Part shown: piece after piece, positions 1 through 9,203 of the stretch
Position numbering within the stretch: position 1 is the stretch's first letter
Layout: each line of letters begins with the position of its first letter
Assembly: GCF_017916365.1 (NCBI RefSeq)
Contig: NZ_JAFMSU010000002.1
Span: forward strand, 930,001 to 994,000
Source of the DNA: Rufibacter roseolus
Lineage (GTDB): Bacteria > Bacteroidota > Bacteroidia > Cytophagales > Hymenobacteraceae
Direction of reading: 5' to 3'
Length of the DNA stretch: 64,000 nt
The notes under the pieces: generated by a model
What the model saw: the letters and a program-made list of their open reading frames with translations, nothing else
Told to the model about the DNA's origin: nothing
The model's database searches: none
Program-made: the position numbers and the translations under genes

Positions 1-76
1 ATGAAACGTTCTTTCCCTTTTCTTGGTTCTCATAATAGTTAGTACCTAGCATTATCATCCACCTTAACCCTAGCGC

Positions 77-1498
77 GTGTACGCCATTATAGATATAGAA
101 ACTACCGGTGGCCAACCCTCAGAAGACCGCATCACTGAGATCGCGATTTTCATCCATGACGGGAACCAGGTAGTAGACCAGTTTCACAGCCTCATCAATC
201 CTGGAAGGCCTATCCCCTTCTTCATCTCGCAGCTAACGGGCATCACCGATGAGATGGTGAAAGACGCGCCCAAATTCCATGAGGTGGCCAAGCAGATTGT
301 GCAGATCACCGAGGGAAACGTGTTTGTGGCTCACAACGTGCGCTTTGACTACTCCTTTGTCAAGAAAGAGTTCGCTGACCTGGGTTTTACTTTCCAGCGC
401 AAGACCCTGTGCACCGTGCGCCTGAGCCGCAAACTCATGCCGGGCCTGCCATCTTACAGCCTGGGCAAACTCTGCAAGAGCATTGACATTCCGCTTCAGA
501 TGCGGCACCGCGCCATTGGTGACGCCGAGGCTACGGCCATCCTTTTTGACCGTTTGCTGAAAATTGACGAGAAAAAGGTGAATGACTCCCAGGATGATAA
601 ATTGCTGGAGACTTCTTCCATCTCAAAGGAAATCAAGACCTCCCTTTTGCCGCCCGCTATTTCCCGAGACATGGTAGATGCTTTGCCGCTGGAGGCCGGT
701 GTCTATTATTTCCATGACGAGAGCGGCGAGATCATCTACGTAGGCAAGAGCAAGAGCATCCGCAAGCGGATTATCCAGCACTTCAGCATCGACTTCAAGA
801 GCAAGAAGTCTATTGAGTTCAAGAACCGCATCGCCAGCATTACTTATGAGCGAACGGGTAGCGAGCTTGTAGCACTTTTGTTTGAGTCTGATGAGATCAA
901 GAAGCGGAAGCCGTTCTATAACCGCGCCCAGCGGAGAAGCGTGTACCATTCGGGCATTTACTCTTACTATGACCAGGACGGCTACCTGCGGCTCACGTTT
1001 CAGAAGGCCAAGACGGAGGTTCCGCCGCTGCTCACCATGTCCAATCAGTTCCAGGCGAAGAACTTCCTTTACAACCGCGTAGCCAAGTACAACCTCTGCC
1101 AGAAGCTATGTGACTTGTACAAAACCAACGGCCCGTGCTTTGATTACCAGGTGCACCAATGCAAAGGCGCCTGCGTAGGCAAAGAATCTCCGGAGGAGTA
1201 CAACCAGCGCGTGATTGAGTCGATTGACGCTTTCAAGTACGACTATGACACGTTCGTCATCATCGGGAAGGGACGCCACCCAGAAGAGAAATCAGTGGTG
1301 GTGGTAGACAACGGCCGGTACCTGGGTTTTGGATATTTCGATGAGTCATTCAGCGCCAGCTCGCTGGAAGATTTCAAAGGCGTGATCAAGTACTACAATG
1401 ACAACAAAGACACGCAGCAGATCATCAGGGGGTACATGCGCACGAAGCACCAGGACAAAGTGCTGGTGTTCTCTGAAGATGTAAACGCCGAGATTTAA
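77..1498 (+). CDS. DnaQ-type exonuclease fused to UvrC-like GIY-YIG nuclease
   Basis: Predicted DNA repair nuclease of 473 residues. The N-terminal DnaQ-like 3'-5' exonuclease shows Exo I (DIETT, D6/E8), Exo II (AHNVRFD, H86/D91) and Exo III (HRAIGD, H144/D149). A GIY-YIG domain follows from about residue 205 (GVYYF at 208, then IIYVGKSKSIRKRI) with a downstream glutamate in LLFESDEIKK. After it comes a cysteine cluster (CQKLC...GPC...QCKGAC, about 350-385) like the one in UvrC N-terminal halves. UvrB-binding and C-terminal RNase H-like parts of UvrC are absent, so it resembles Cho or the known polymerase III epsilon-Cho fusions. The start is GTG at 77, placed directly before the first exonuclease strand. 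The TAA stop lies inside a palindromic repeat copy. Fold assignment is secure; the substrate is inferred. Confidence 0.88.
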   Translation: MYAIIDIETTGGQPSEDRITEIAIFIHDGNQVVDQFHSLINPGRPIPFFISQLTGITDEMVKDAPKFHEVAKQIVQITEGNVFVAHNVRFDYSFVKKEFADLGFTFQRKTLCTVRLSRKLMPGLPSYSLGKLCKSIDIPLQMRHRAIGDAEATAILFDRLLKIDEKKVNDSQDDKLLETSSISKEIKTSLLPPAISRDMVDALPLEAGVYYFHDESGEIIYVGKSKSIRKRIIQHFSIDFKSKKSIEFKNRIASITYERTGSELVALLFESDEIKKRKPFYNRAQRRSVYHSGIYSYYDQDGYLRLTFQKAKTEVPPLLTMSNQFQAKNFLYNRVAKYNLCQKLCDLYKTNGPCFDYQVHQCKGACVGKESPEEYNQRVIESIDAFKYDYDTFVIIGKGRHPEEKSVVVVDNGRYLGFGYFDESFSASSLEDFKGVIKYYNDNKDTQQIIRGYMRTKHQDKVLVFSEDVNAEI

Positions 1499-1527
1499 GC
1501 CTGTTTTCCAAAAAACAGCCCAAAACG
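1494..1527. repeat. Nested palindromic repeat, family A copy 1
   Basis: Hairpin core CTGTTTT-CCAA-AAAACAG followed by the right outer arm CCCAAAACG. The left edge overlaps the TAA stop of the upstream nuclease gene. It matches the other family A copies listed here and may also act as a terminator. Confidence 0.6.
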
Positions 1528-1530
1528 GGG

Positions 1531-3120
1531 TTAATGCAGGCGGTGCCGCAAAAGCCAGCCGGCGCCGTTGAACTCTTGCGCAGCCGGGGTATATTCCTCT
1601 CTTTCCACGCCTTTGGTTTTGGGGTAATCGTTGCCGTCTTCCTCGTCAAACAAGAGGAGTTTCTGGCCGCTGAGTTGGAAGGACTGATGGACGGAGAGCA
1701 CATCGGTGCCTTCGCCCCCATACAGCCGTACTTTTATCTTGTTTTCTCCTTTACCCTGCAGTACAAACGTATCTTCCTCGCCCAAACCATAGATTGAAAG
1801 GCGCTGGGTTTCTGATGGCAGGAAAACCTTTTCATGGAGCAGGGTTCGCTCCTGGTTTTTATGCAGGGCAAAATGCTGCACCAACAAACTGCCGTCTTCC
1901 CTGAAATTCAACTGGAACACATCCGGGGCATCGGTGCCGGGCAGCAGCACTTCCTGGTTCAGGATTTGGTAGAAAGTGGCAGCGGCTTTGGGCAGGTCGT
2001 CGCGCCGTGATTTCAGCTTGGCGGCAAACTCCTTTACAGACAATTCCCTTATCTGCGGAGGCCACTCCTGCAGTGCCTTGTCAATCACGGCATCGGTGAG
2101 GCTCTCCTGAAGCTTTTGGGCAGCGGCCTGGAAGTCTCCCTGCGTAAGATAGCCCAGGAAAAAAGCATCCATCTGCAAGGAGCTTCTGATCAGCCCCTTC
2201 ACGTTCTTCTCCTTGATAGTTTTATCGAAACTCTGGTAATTTGGCTTAAAAACGCTTACCAATTTGGTTAGAACCCCATCGTTGAACTTGAAGAACGCGT
2301 GGTCCCGGTCACGCGGAATGGGTGCCAGTTCTGTGACTTCGCCTTTCCTGAACACCGACCAACGCCATTGGTCTTCACGGCGGCTCCAGTCGCTTAGCAA
2401 CATGTCAAAAAGCCGGGACAAGAGATATCGCTTCCGGTCCACCTGGTAGGCAGGGCTTTTAATCAGGTCCTGAAAAGCGTTTTTGGAGCTCACGATGTCA
2501 TGCGGCTTCCCAAAGCTCTCCAGGTCCTCCCAGTTGCCATCGGGGCGCTCTTCCAGTAAGGCCAACATATGGGCAAAATCTTTCCTGAAATCACCCAGGG
2601 CCGGATCATCTGCGATGTAGACCAACCTGGGGTTTGTATGGTACACGCCTGCTGCCTTGGCCAAAGCCGGAACTATAAAAGCCCCATACGGTTGGATCAC
2701 GCTGGTCTGGTCGCGCATCAGTTTGGCGATAAAGGTCTTCTGCAGGTTCTTGGGCAGTGCTTTGGAGGGGTCTTTGTCTATGGACCGGAGCACGTACTCA
2801 TGGCCGGTGGCATCTACGAGCCGAAGGTTCTTGGTCTGGAAACTCCCCCCTTCCTTCAAAGGTGTCACGCCACCCTGGAACTGGCTGATCCAGAAATAGG
2901 GTGCGGCCACCGGCTCAGCCCAAACCTTTCTATAGTGCTTGCCCCACCAGAACCTATGGAACCCACTTCTGAGGTAATGCTTTCCGGCCGCCACCATTAC
3001 CGTGGAATCTGCCAAAGATGGGGCCGCCTGTGCGGCAGGAAGAAACAAAAAAGAGAGAAGCCAAAGGCAGCAGTATCTTAAATAGCTGTGTACCTTTCTT
3101 TTAAAGAATTCATGTACCAT
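1531..3120 (-). CDS. Exported kinase-like protein (degenerate paralogue of 3277-4869)
   Basis: 529 residues with an N-terminal signal peptide (hydrophobic stretch about 17-32, ending AQA). It is homologous along its whole length to the divergent gene at 3277-4869. Shared blocks are GKHYRKVWA (60-68), LRSIDKDP (111-118), PYGAFIVP, a DWSRREDQW segment (244-252) and PRDRDHAFFKF (269-279). The order Lys-in-strand, D-x-D/S-R-H/R-x-x-Q, then D-x-D resembles atypical kinases of the HipA/CotH/FAM20 type; this is inference. Here the D-x-DRH segment reads DWSRRE, so two likely catalytic positions are changed and activity is doubtful. From memory, similar segments occur in the middle of larger Bacteroidota metallophosphatase/beta-barrel proteins. 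The C-terminus has a GGEGTD segment resembling an RTX turn. No firm function. Confidence 0.75.
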   Translation of the reverse strand: MVHEFFKRKVHSYLRYCCLWLLSFLFLPAAQAAPSLADSTVMVAAGKHYLRSGFHRFWWGKHYRKVWAEPVAAPYFWISQFQGGVTPLKEGGSFQTKNLRLVDATGHEYVLRSIDKDPSKALPKNLQKTFIAKLMRDQTSVIQPYGAFIVPALAKAAGVYHTNPRLVYIADDPALGDFRKDFAHMLALLEERPDGNWEDLESFGKPHDIVSSKNAFQDLIKSPAYQVDRKRYLLSRLFDMLLSDWSRREDQWRWSVFRKGEVTELAPIPRDRDHAFFKFNDGVLTKLVSVFKPNYQSFDKTIKEKNVKGLIRSSLQMDAFFLGYLTQGDFQAAAQKLQESLTDAVIDKALQEWPPQIRELSVKEFAAKLKSRRDDLPKAAATFYQILNQEVLLPGTDAPDVFQLNFREDGSLLVQHFALHKNQERTLLHEKVFLPSETQRLSIYGLGEEDTFVLQGKGENKIKVRLYGGEGTDVLSVHQSFQLSGQKLLLFDEEDGNDYPKTKGVEREEYTPAAQEFNGAGWLLRHRLH

Positions 3121-3276
3121 AGGTGCGTATTTATACCTAAAACCCCGGTGCTATGTTTTAGAACCTCTTGCCTTGTTTATGGCACATAAATTTAAAATCA
3201 CGCTAAATCCAGGGTAAACCGCCGGGTAAAACCTTTCTGGTACACTTTCTGTATGGCAAAGAACTAATATTTGACT
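3121..3276. promoter_or_regulatory. Divergent intergenic region between the kinase-like paralogues
   Basis: The two homologous genes are transcribed away from each other from this 156-bp region, so it must hold both promoters. I do not see a convincing consensus promoter for either gene. Confidence 0.4.
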
Positions 3277-4869
3277 ATGCGGAAACTACTGACCATATCC
3301 ATATCCGTTCTTCTGATGAGTTACGGCTGCGCCCGGAAAGACTACTTCCAGGACTCGGCCTTGGTGGGCCCCGTGGAGCAGGAAAAGAACGCGAAGTGGG
3401 ACTCAGCTACGGTGGTGGCGGGCAGACATTACGAGCGCGGCTTTCTGCACACTTTTTTCTGGGGCAAACATTACCGCAAAGTGTGGGCCCAACCGGTGAC
3501 ATTGCCGGTGTTTGACATCTCTAAAATGCACGGCGGCCTGAGCCCCGAAAAAATGGGCGGAGGTTTTCAGACTACCAGCCTCACCCTGGAGAACGAACAA
3601 GGGAAGCAGTATGCCCTCCGCTCCGTGGACAAAGATCCCCAGGAGATATTGCCTAAAGGTCTCAGAAAAACCTTTGTCACCAACCTGCTCAGGGACCAGA
3701 CCTCGGCGGCGCATCCGTACGGCGCTTTGGTAGTGTCTGGCCTGGCGGGCGGGGCAAAGGTACCACACAGCCACCCCCGCTACGTGTACATTCCCAAAGA
3801 CCAGAAAGGCTTAGGCAAAAGCTCCGCAGAGTTCCAGGACCGCGTGTTCCTGCTGGAAGAAAAGTACGAGGGCAAGGCAGCCATCACCGGCTATCTGGGC
3901 AATGCCAAAAACCTTGTAGACTCCAAGGACTTCCTGGAAAAAAGATTTTCTGAGCACTCTCACCAGCCTGACCAGCTATCTTTTGCCAAAGCCCGCCTTT
4001 TTGATGTTTTCATTGGTGACTGGGACCGGCATGAGGGACAGTGGCAATGGGCGGTATATGATACCAGCAACGTGACCACGTACTCGCCCGTGCCCAAAGA
4101 CCGCGACCAAGCCTTCTTCAAGTTCGATGACGGATTGGTGCCCTGGCTCTTCAGTCGTCCTTGGGCGCCCCTCAAAAAGATGAAGACCTTCCACCACAAG
4201 GTGGCTTTCACCAAAGGTTATCTGCAGAATGCCCGCTTTATTGATGAGCGCTGCCTCAACGAGGTTACCCTGGAGCAATGGGAACAACTAGCCATGCAGC
4301 TGCAGACCCAACTCACGGATAGTGTTATCAGTGCCTCGGTGGAATTGCTACCCACTGCAGCTTATAAACTTACCGGCGAAGAGATCAAGCGCAAACTACT
4401 CTCCAGACGCGAACAGTTGCCTGCCATTGCCCGAGACATGTACCGTCACCTTTCCAAACACGTGCTGGTGCCGGGTACCGACAAAAAAGAGAAGTTCATT
4501 GTGCAGCGCCTGGCCAATGGTGACACCAGGGTGTTGGTTTCCCAATTGGCCGGAGATGAGAAAGAAAGAAACCTGCTGGTGTTTGACCGAATTTTCAAAA
4601 AAACAGACACGAAATCCATTTCCCTTTACGGCCTAGCCGATGAAGACGAGTTTATCCTTACCGGAAAAGGCCAGAAAGGCATTAAGGTGAACATCTACGG
4701 CGGCATGGGCGAAGACGACGTAAAAGACGACTCCTCGGTTAATGCCTGGGGCCGTAAAACCCGCGTCTATGACACCAAGCAAGGCATTGAAGTAGAAAAG
4801 GGAAAAGAAACCAAAATCAAGAAAACCCGAGATGTCAAAATCCACGCCTTTGACAGAGAAGGTTTGTAG
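3277..4869 (+). CDS. Lipoprotein with predicted atypical kinase fold
   Basis: 530 residues from ATG 3277 (an in-frame TTG at 3271 adds two residues). A lipoprotein signal ends in SYGC with lipidated Cys18, so the protein is probably anchored outside the inner membrane. Full-length paralogue of the divergent gene at 1531-3120. It keeps the complete candidate catalytic set: K119 in SVDKDP, DWDRHEGQW at 248-256 and KDRDQAFFKFDDG from 274. D-x-DRH-x-x-N/Q followed by D-x-D is the pattern seen in HipA, CotH and FAM20 kinases; no experimental homologue is known to me. The C-terminal 100 residues carry an IYGGMGEDD turn resembling RTX-type repeats and end in a Lys-rich tail. An AT-rich repeat tract follows. 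The call is structural inference; a phosphotransferase or a non-enzymatic binding role are both possible. Confidence 0.75.
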   Translation: MRKLLTISISVLLMSYGCARKDYFQDSALVGPVEQEKNAKWDSATVVAGRHYERGFLHTFFWGKHYRKVWAQPVTLPVFDISKMHGGLSPEKMGGGFQTTSLTLENEQGKQYALRSVDKDPQEILPKGLRKTFVTNLLRDQTSAAHPYGALVVSGLAGGAKVPHSHPRYVYIPKDQKGLGKSSAEFQDRVFLLEEKYEGKAAITGYLGNAKNLVDSKDFLEKRFSEHSHQPDQLSFAKARLFDVFIGDWDRHEGQWQWAVYDTSNVTTYSPVPKDRDQAFFKFDDGLVPWLFSRPWAPLKKMKTFHHKVAFTKGYLQNARFIDERCLNEVTLEQWEQLAMQLQTQLTDSVISASVELLPTAAYKLTGEEIKRKLLSRREQLPAIARDMYRHLSKHVLVPGTDKKEKFIVQRLANGDTRVLVSQLAGDEKERNLLVFDRIFKKTDTKSISLYGLADEDEFILTGKGQKGIKVNIYGGMGEDDVKDDSSVNAWGRKTRVYDTKQGIEVEKGKETKIKKTRDVKIHAFDREGL

Positions 4870-5085
4870 ATTAGGAGATTTGAAAATTTGAAGATGTGTA
4901 AAATGGAAAATGTGAGGATGTGGTGATTTATAGATTGTACGTATTGGCTTTCGATGTGAAAGTTGCTAGTAAATCACAAATGAAAAGTTGCTACCAATTC
5001 CAATTCCTACATCATCACATCTTCAAATCTTCAAATCTCCTCATTTTCAAATCTTCATATTTTCAAATCAACCAACTCTTTCACC
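4870..5085. repeat. AT-rich inverted repeat tract
   Basis: GATTAGGAGATTTGAAAAT-type sequence at 4870-4925 is answered in inverted orientation by TCTTCAAATCTTCAAATC and TTTTCAAATCTTCATATT at 5020-5068. The end of the tract overlaps the 3' end of the acetyltransferase gene on the minus strand. Similar GAAGATGTGGAGATT sequence recurs at 25380-25462. Confidence 0.6.
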
Positions 5086-5585
5086 TCGCGTTTCCACCAG
5101 GTGTTGTCTCGGCTTTGGCAGTCTTTTTGGAAGCCGTTGCGTTCAAGTATCTTCTCTGAGGGGGTGTTACCGGCTTCGGTTTCGGCGATGACGGTGATAA
5201 TGTCAGGCCGGCGGGCGCACCAGTTGAGCAGACAATCTATGGCTTCGCGCATGATGCCTTGCTGCTGATAATCTGGGTAGGTGCCGTAGCCGATCTCCAC
5301 TTCGCCGTTCTCGTCAGGCTCTCCTTTGAAGCACAGGTCACCGGCCATGGTTTGCTCCTTCTTCAGCACGATGGCCCACAGGGTGTAGAAATAGAATTTG
5401 TCGTGGTGGAGTGGCAACAAACGCAGGAAATACGTTTCCAGGGCGTCAGCCAGATCAGGCTCAATCTCTTTGGGCGTGTACTTGAGGCCCAATTGTTTCT
5501 CCAGCGATCCGTTGTTAGCGGCATACAGCTTCAACTGCGCAAGGGTCAGCGGCTGAATGTGAAGTCTTTCGGTTTCTATGTACAT
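5055..5585 (-). CDS. GNAT family N-acetyltransferase (RimJ/RimL type)
   Basis: 176 residues. The start MYIETERLHIQPLT is typical of RimJ/RimL-like acetyltransferases. The central strand VEIGYGTYPDYQQQGIMREA carries the Q-x-x-G-I acetyl-CoA loop, and the end has the usual SEKILERNGF segment. Acetyl-CoA donor use is established for the family; the acceptor is unknown. It lies 40 bp downstream of topoisomerase IB on the same strand, so the two are probably co-transcribed. Its last codons fall in the AT-rich repeat tract, so the C-terminus may be recently altered. Confidence 0.85.
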   Translation of the reverse strand: MYIETERLHIQPLTLAQLKLYAANNGSLEKQLGLKYTPKEIEPDLADALETYFLRLLPLHHDKFYFYTLWAIVLKKEQTMAGDLCFKGEPDENGEVEIGYGTYPDYQQQGIMREAIDCLLNWCARRPDIITVIAETEAGNTPSEKILERNGFQKDCQSRDNTWWKREVKELVDLKI

Positions 5586-5625
5586 GGCTTCGGCGCTTTT
5601 CCGCCGGAAATATATTCATAAAAAC

Positions 5626-6705
5626 TTATTTCACCTCTAACTTTATAGCTTTCAACATCTTAATGACAAATTCCTCGGTTCTGGAAAGGTACGGATTCTC
5701 TTTGCGCTTTTTGGCGTCGTGCTTTCTGAGGTAGTCGATCAGCTTGTCCTGTTTGAAGAGGTTCACCACCTCTGGGTGGATATAGTACTTACTGCACACG
5801 GTAGGCGTGTTGCCCAACTCATGCGCCACCATTTTAGCCGCCTCCTTTACCGATTTCTCTTTGGTGATTTCCGGGTTCTCGTCCAGCAGATGTTCCAGGC
5901 ATTCCACCATGAGCACGGTGCCGCCCCAGGTCCTGAAATCCTTGGCTGTGAACTCTTCTGAGCTGAGGCTACGCAGGTATTCGTTCACGTCCCCAGACTC
6001 AACCGGTTGGCGGTTACCCTCCTCATCATAATACTGGAAAAGGTCATACCCGGGAATATCCTGGCACTGTTTCACCAGGCGGGCCAGGCGCCGGTCTTTG
6101 ATGCTAATCTCATGTTTTACGCCTTTTTTGCCCACAAACTCAAGTTTCAGTTGGTCACCCTCAATCTTCACGTGCCGGTCACGCAGCGTGGTAAGGCCGT
6201 AAGACTTGTTTTCCTTGGCGTAAGTACGGTTCCCGATCCGGATGAAAGAGTTGTCCAGCAGTTCCACCACAATGGCCAGGATCTTGCGTTTTTCCAGTTT
6301 CTTCAGCTTCAAGTCTTTCTCTACCTGTTTCCTGATAAGTGGCAACGCATTCCCAAAGGCAATCATACGACCGAACTTGTTCAAGCTGCGCGCCTGCTGC
6401 CACTGCGGATGGTACACGTACTGCTTACGGCCTTTGTCATCGCGCCCAGTGGCCTGGATATGGCCGTTGGGCTGCGGGGAAATCCAGACCCCGGTCCAGG
6501 CCGGCGGAATCACCAGTTTCTGAATCCGGTTCAGGACCTTATCATCGGTGATAGGTTCGCCTTTGGCATTGAAATAGGTCACCTTCTTTCCTTTAATCTC
6601 ACGGGTGATGCCAGGCTTGGTGTCTGGGAAATAGCGAAGGCCCGCCTGTTCGGCAGATACAACGGCATCAGCGTAGATAGCCTGAGGAGTTAACTGGTTT
6701 TCCAT
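5626..6705 (-). CDS. DNA topoisomerase IB
   Basis: 359 residues, the usual size for bacterial type IB topoisomerases. The enzyme relaxes supercoils by nicking one strand through a 3'-phosphotyrosyl intermediate. Visible features are the N-terminal DNA-binding part (IPPAWTGVWISPQPNGHIQATG, about 66-87), the DNSFIRIGNRTYAKENKSYGLTTL core (151-174), RTWGGT (258-263), and the catalytic tyrosine region SKYYIHPEV (305-313, Tyr307 or Tyr308). Fold, length and motifs all agree. It heads a two-gene unit with the acetyltransferase downstream. Confidence 0.95.
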   Translation of the reverse strand: MENQLTPQAIYADAVVSAEQAGLRYFPDTKPGITREIKGKKVTYFNAKGEPITDDKVLNRIQKLVIPPAWTGVWISPQPNGHIQATGRDDKGRKQYVYHPQWQQARSLNKFGRMIAFGNALPLIRKQVEKDLKLKKLEKRKILAIVVELLDNSFIRIGNRTYAKENKSYGLTTLRDRHVKIEGDQLKLEFVGKKGVKHEISIKDRRLARLVKQCQDIPGYDLFQYYDEEGNRQPVESGDVNEYLRSLSSEEFTAKDFRTWGGTVLMVECLEHLLDENPEITKEKSVKEAAKMVAHELGNTPTVCSKYYIHPEVVNLFKQDKLIDYLRKHDAKKRKENPYLSRTEEFVIKMLKAIKLEVK

Positions 6706-6913
6706 GTCTGGGGTAAAAGCAAGTTTTCTCTCCTTTAACCTTTTACAGGCATAAAGGTTGTAAACGCCGTTTTCGGCTTGCTTTTAACAGAACAACTTCA
6801 AAACAATGGGCTTTAAAACAAGCGCTATTAGAGCATTTCATCCGAGCAATGAAGGAGCCATTGTCATTTTTCAAAAGTTCACGTAAAACGGAGAACCACA
6901 CTTAAACATCCTC

Positions 6914-7780
6914 ATGAAACCAAGATTTCACATTGCGTCTCTTTATGCAAATACCAGTTTTTTGATAGCCCTGCTGGTGTTGTCATCTGTTCTGTTCACC
7001 GGTTGCGGCAGTGATAAAAACGGCGATGCGATGTTCTTCCCCATTGACAATGACCTGCAGCTAGGTATGCAGGTTTCGCAGCAGGTAGACTCTGCGTATG
7101 GCAGCAAAGGACAGCTGCTGGACCGTAACTCGCGTAACCCAAGAATAAGGGCGGCCTACGCGCACCTTGATGCCATTGTAGAGCGCCTGCTTGAGTCTGG
7201 TGAGGTGAGCTACCGCGAGGAATTCCCCTGGGACGTGAAGATCATCAATGACCCTGAGATTCAGAATGCTTTCGCTACGCCGGGTGGCCATATCTACGTG
7301 TTTACCGGCCTCATCAAGTACCTGGATAACGAAGACCAACTGGCCGGCGTGCTGGGTCACGAGATTGCCCACGCAGATCAGCGGCATTCTATTAAGCAAC
7401 TGCAGAAACAATACGGCATCTCGGTGCTCACCAAGCTCATCCTGGGAAACGAAACCGGCAACCTGGAGCGGATTTTCACCCAGGTGGGTGGTCAGCTGGT
7501 GGGGCTTAAGTTCAGCCGCGATTATGAACGTGAGGCAGACGAGTACTCAGTCCGTTACCTGGGTGCCACTGACTTTTACGCCTGCGACGGCGCGGCCGGA
7601 TTCTTTCAGAAGATGCAATCCCTGGAGGACAGAGGCACCCCGCCTGAGTTTATCAGCACCCACCCAGATCCAGCCAATAGAATCAGGGAGATCCAGGCCC
7701 GGGCCCAGCAGCAGGGCTGCAAAACAGGCACTGCGGCCAACACCGGGTACCAGGAGTTCAAGCGCAACCTGGGGCTATAA
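6914..7780 (+). CDS. M48 family metalloprotease, lipoprotein
   Basis: 288 residues. A signal peptide with lipobox LFTGC (Cys31) suggests anchoring at the periplasmic face of a membrane. The zinc motif is HEIAH at 149-153, with the third ligand in YEREADEYSVRYL near residue 210. This matches the M48C / BepA-LoiP group, which degrades misassembled outer-membrane proteins; that role is inferred here. The C-terminal STHPDPANRIREI segment is also typical of the family. No TPR region is present, so it is the short, LoiP-like form. It is followed after 64 bp by the App1-like gene. Confidence 0.92.
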   Translation: MKPRFHIASLYANTSFLIALLVLSSVLFTGCGSDKNGDAMFFPIDNDLQLGMQVSQQVDSAYGSKGQLLDRNSRNPRIRAAYAHLDAIVERLLESGEVSYREEFPWDVKIINDPEIQNAFATPGGHIYVFTGLIKYLDNEDQLAGVLGHEIAHADQRHSIKQLQKQYGISVLTKLILGNETGNLERIFTQVGGQLVGLKFSRDYEREADEYSVRYLGATDFYACDGAAGFFQKMQSLEDRGTPPEFISTHPDPANRIREIQARAQQQGCKTGTAANTGYQEFKRNLGL

Positions 7781-7844
7781 TCGTATATATACTTATCTCA
7801 GGTTTATGCGTAAAAGCGAAAAAACAACGCAAAAACCTTTTTAA

Positions 7845-9044
7845 ATGGCAAAGGATTTAAAACAAACCCTAGGCAAAGTCATTGAAAACGCTGACGATCA
7901 GTTTGACTTTATCATGCAGCGGATCAGGAATCGGTTTGGTCTCTACAAGCCTTTGCAGATAGTTTGTTACCGCAGCTATGGCACTGTGAACCGACTGTAC
8001 CTCAAAGGCCGCGTGATGGCCAACCAGGGCATTACCTCGGCCGCCGACAATGACACCCTTTTGAAAAATCTGGTGAACATGTACCGCCGTTTTGAAAGCG
8101 ACGAGGTGCGTGATGCCCAACTGCGTGTCTCTTTCCAGGGCCAGGAACACACAGTGATAACCGATAAAGAAGGCTATTTTACCATTAACCTGGAGCCTAA
8201 AACCCCGCTGCAGCTAGACGATATCTGGCACGAGATGGAAGTGGAATTAATAAAGGCGGATGTCTCTTCCTTTGAGGCCGGGGTGAAAGCCGAGGCCCAC
8301 GTGCTGGTACCGCCACCCGATGCCGAATATGGCATTATCTCTGACATTGATGATACCATTGTGCTTTCCTCCGCCACGGATGTCATAAAAATGTCTCAGC
8401 ACACCTTCATGAACAACGCCCGTACGCGGCTGCCTTTCGCGGGGGTATCTGCCTTTTACCGCTCGCTGCAGTTAGGCCGGAACGGTAAGCGCAACAACCC
8501 GTTCTTCTACGTGAGCAGCAGCCCCTGGAACATGTATGACCTGCTCCATGATTTCTTGGATATCAATGATATACCGGCTGGTCCGCTCCTGCTCCGTGAT
8601 TTTGGCTTGATGCAGAACAAGTTCTTCGGGGCCGACCACATGAGCCACAAGTTCAAGGAAATCCAGAACATCCTGCTCACCTACCCTCACCTGAACTTTG
8701 TGCTCATTGGGGACAGCGGCCAGCAGGATGCGCCTATTTACCAGGAAGTAATCAAGCAGTTCCCCGGCCGGATCATCTGCGTGTACATCCGGGACGTTGA
8801 GTTGCCCGAGCGCGCGAAAATAGTGAATACCATCTCAGAGGAGTTGAAAGGCACCGTGGAGATGCTGCTGGTCAAAGACACTGCCACCGCTGCCAAGCAC
8901 GCTGCAGATACGGGTCTCATCTTCCATGAAGAAATCAAGAAAGTGGAAGAGCAGAAAGAGATAGACAAGAGCGACAGCGTGGGTACCCCTACCCAACAAG
9001 CTCCGGCTCCCATCAGTAAGGACACGAGAAAAATTGGGAATTAA
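7845..9044 (+). CDS. App1-like phosphatase (DUF2183, HAD fold)
   Basis: 399 residues with no signal peptide. The centre carries SDIDDTIVLSSATD (166-179), the DxDDT nucleophile loop of the DUF2183 / App1 family, and a later IGDSGQQDAPIY segment provides the acidic loop. Yeast App1 is a phosphatidate phosphatase; bacterial members are mostly uncharacterised, so lipid dephosphorylation is only inferred. The first 160 residues form a beta-rich domain (LKGRVMANQG...TVITDKEGYFTINL) seen before the HAD domain in bacterial homologues. The last 60 residues are charged and probably disordered. A palindromic repeat follows the gene. Confidence 0.88.
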   Translation: MAKDLKQTLGKVIENADDQFDFIMQRIRNRFGLYKPLQIVCYRSYGTVNRLYLKGRVMANQGITSAADNDTLLKNLVNMYRRFESDEVRDAQLRVSFQGQEHTVITDKEGYFTINLEPKTPLQLDDIWHEMEVELIKADVSSFEAGVKAEAHVLVPPPDAEYGIISDIDDTIVLSSATDVIKMSQHTFMNNARTRLPFAGVSAFYRSLQLGRNGKRNNPFFYVSSSPWNMYDLLHDFLDINDIPAGPLLLRDFGLMQNKFFGADHMSHKFKEIQNILLTYPHLNFVLIGDSGQQDAPIYQEVIKQFPGRIICVYIRDVELPERAKIVNTISEELKGTVEMLLVKDTATAAKHAADTGLIFHEEIKKVEEQKEIDKSDSVGTPTQQAPAPISKDTRKIGN

Positions 9045-9203
9045 AAATTAGGAATTAAGAATTAAAAAGAGGAAGCGTTTTGGGACTGGTTTGTAGAAAC
9101 CAGGCCCAAAACGCTTCCCCTTTTAAGATAAAACCTGCAGGAGGAAATTGTTACTCAAAAATCCAATTCCTAATTCTTAATTCCTCATTCTTAATTCTCA
9201 ACT
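9039..9203. repeat. Inverted AATTAGGAATTAAGAATT tract around a perfect nested palindrome
   Basis: AATTAAAAATTAGGAATTAA at 9040-9066 is repeated in inverted form at 9162-9199 (CCTAATTCTTAATTCC type). Between them, at 9071-9118, is a family A palindrome with a perfect 14-bp outer arm (GGAAGCGTTTTGGG / CCCAAAACGCTTCC) and inner arm CTGGTTT/AAACCAG. It lies between convergent genes and could serve as a bidirectional terminator. Confidence 0.75.
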
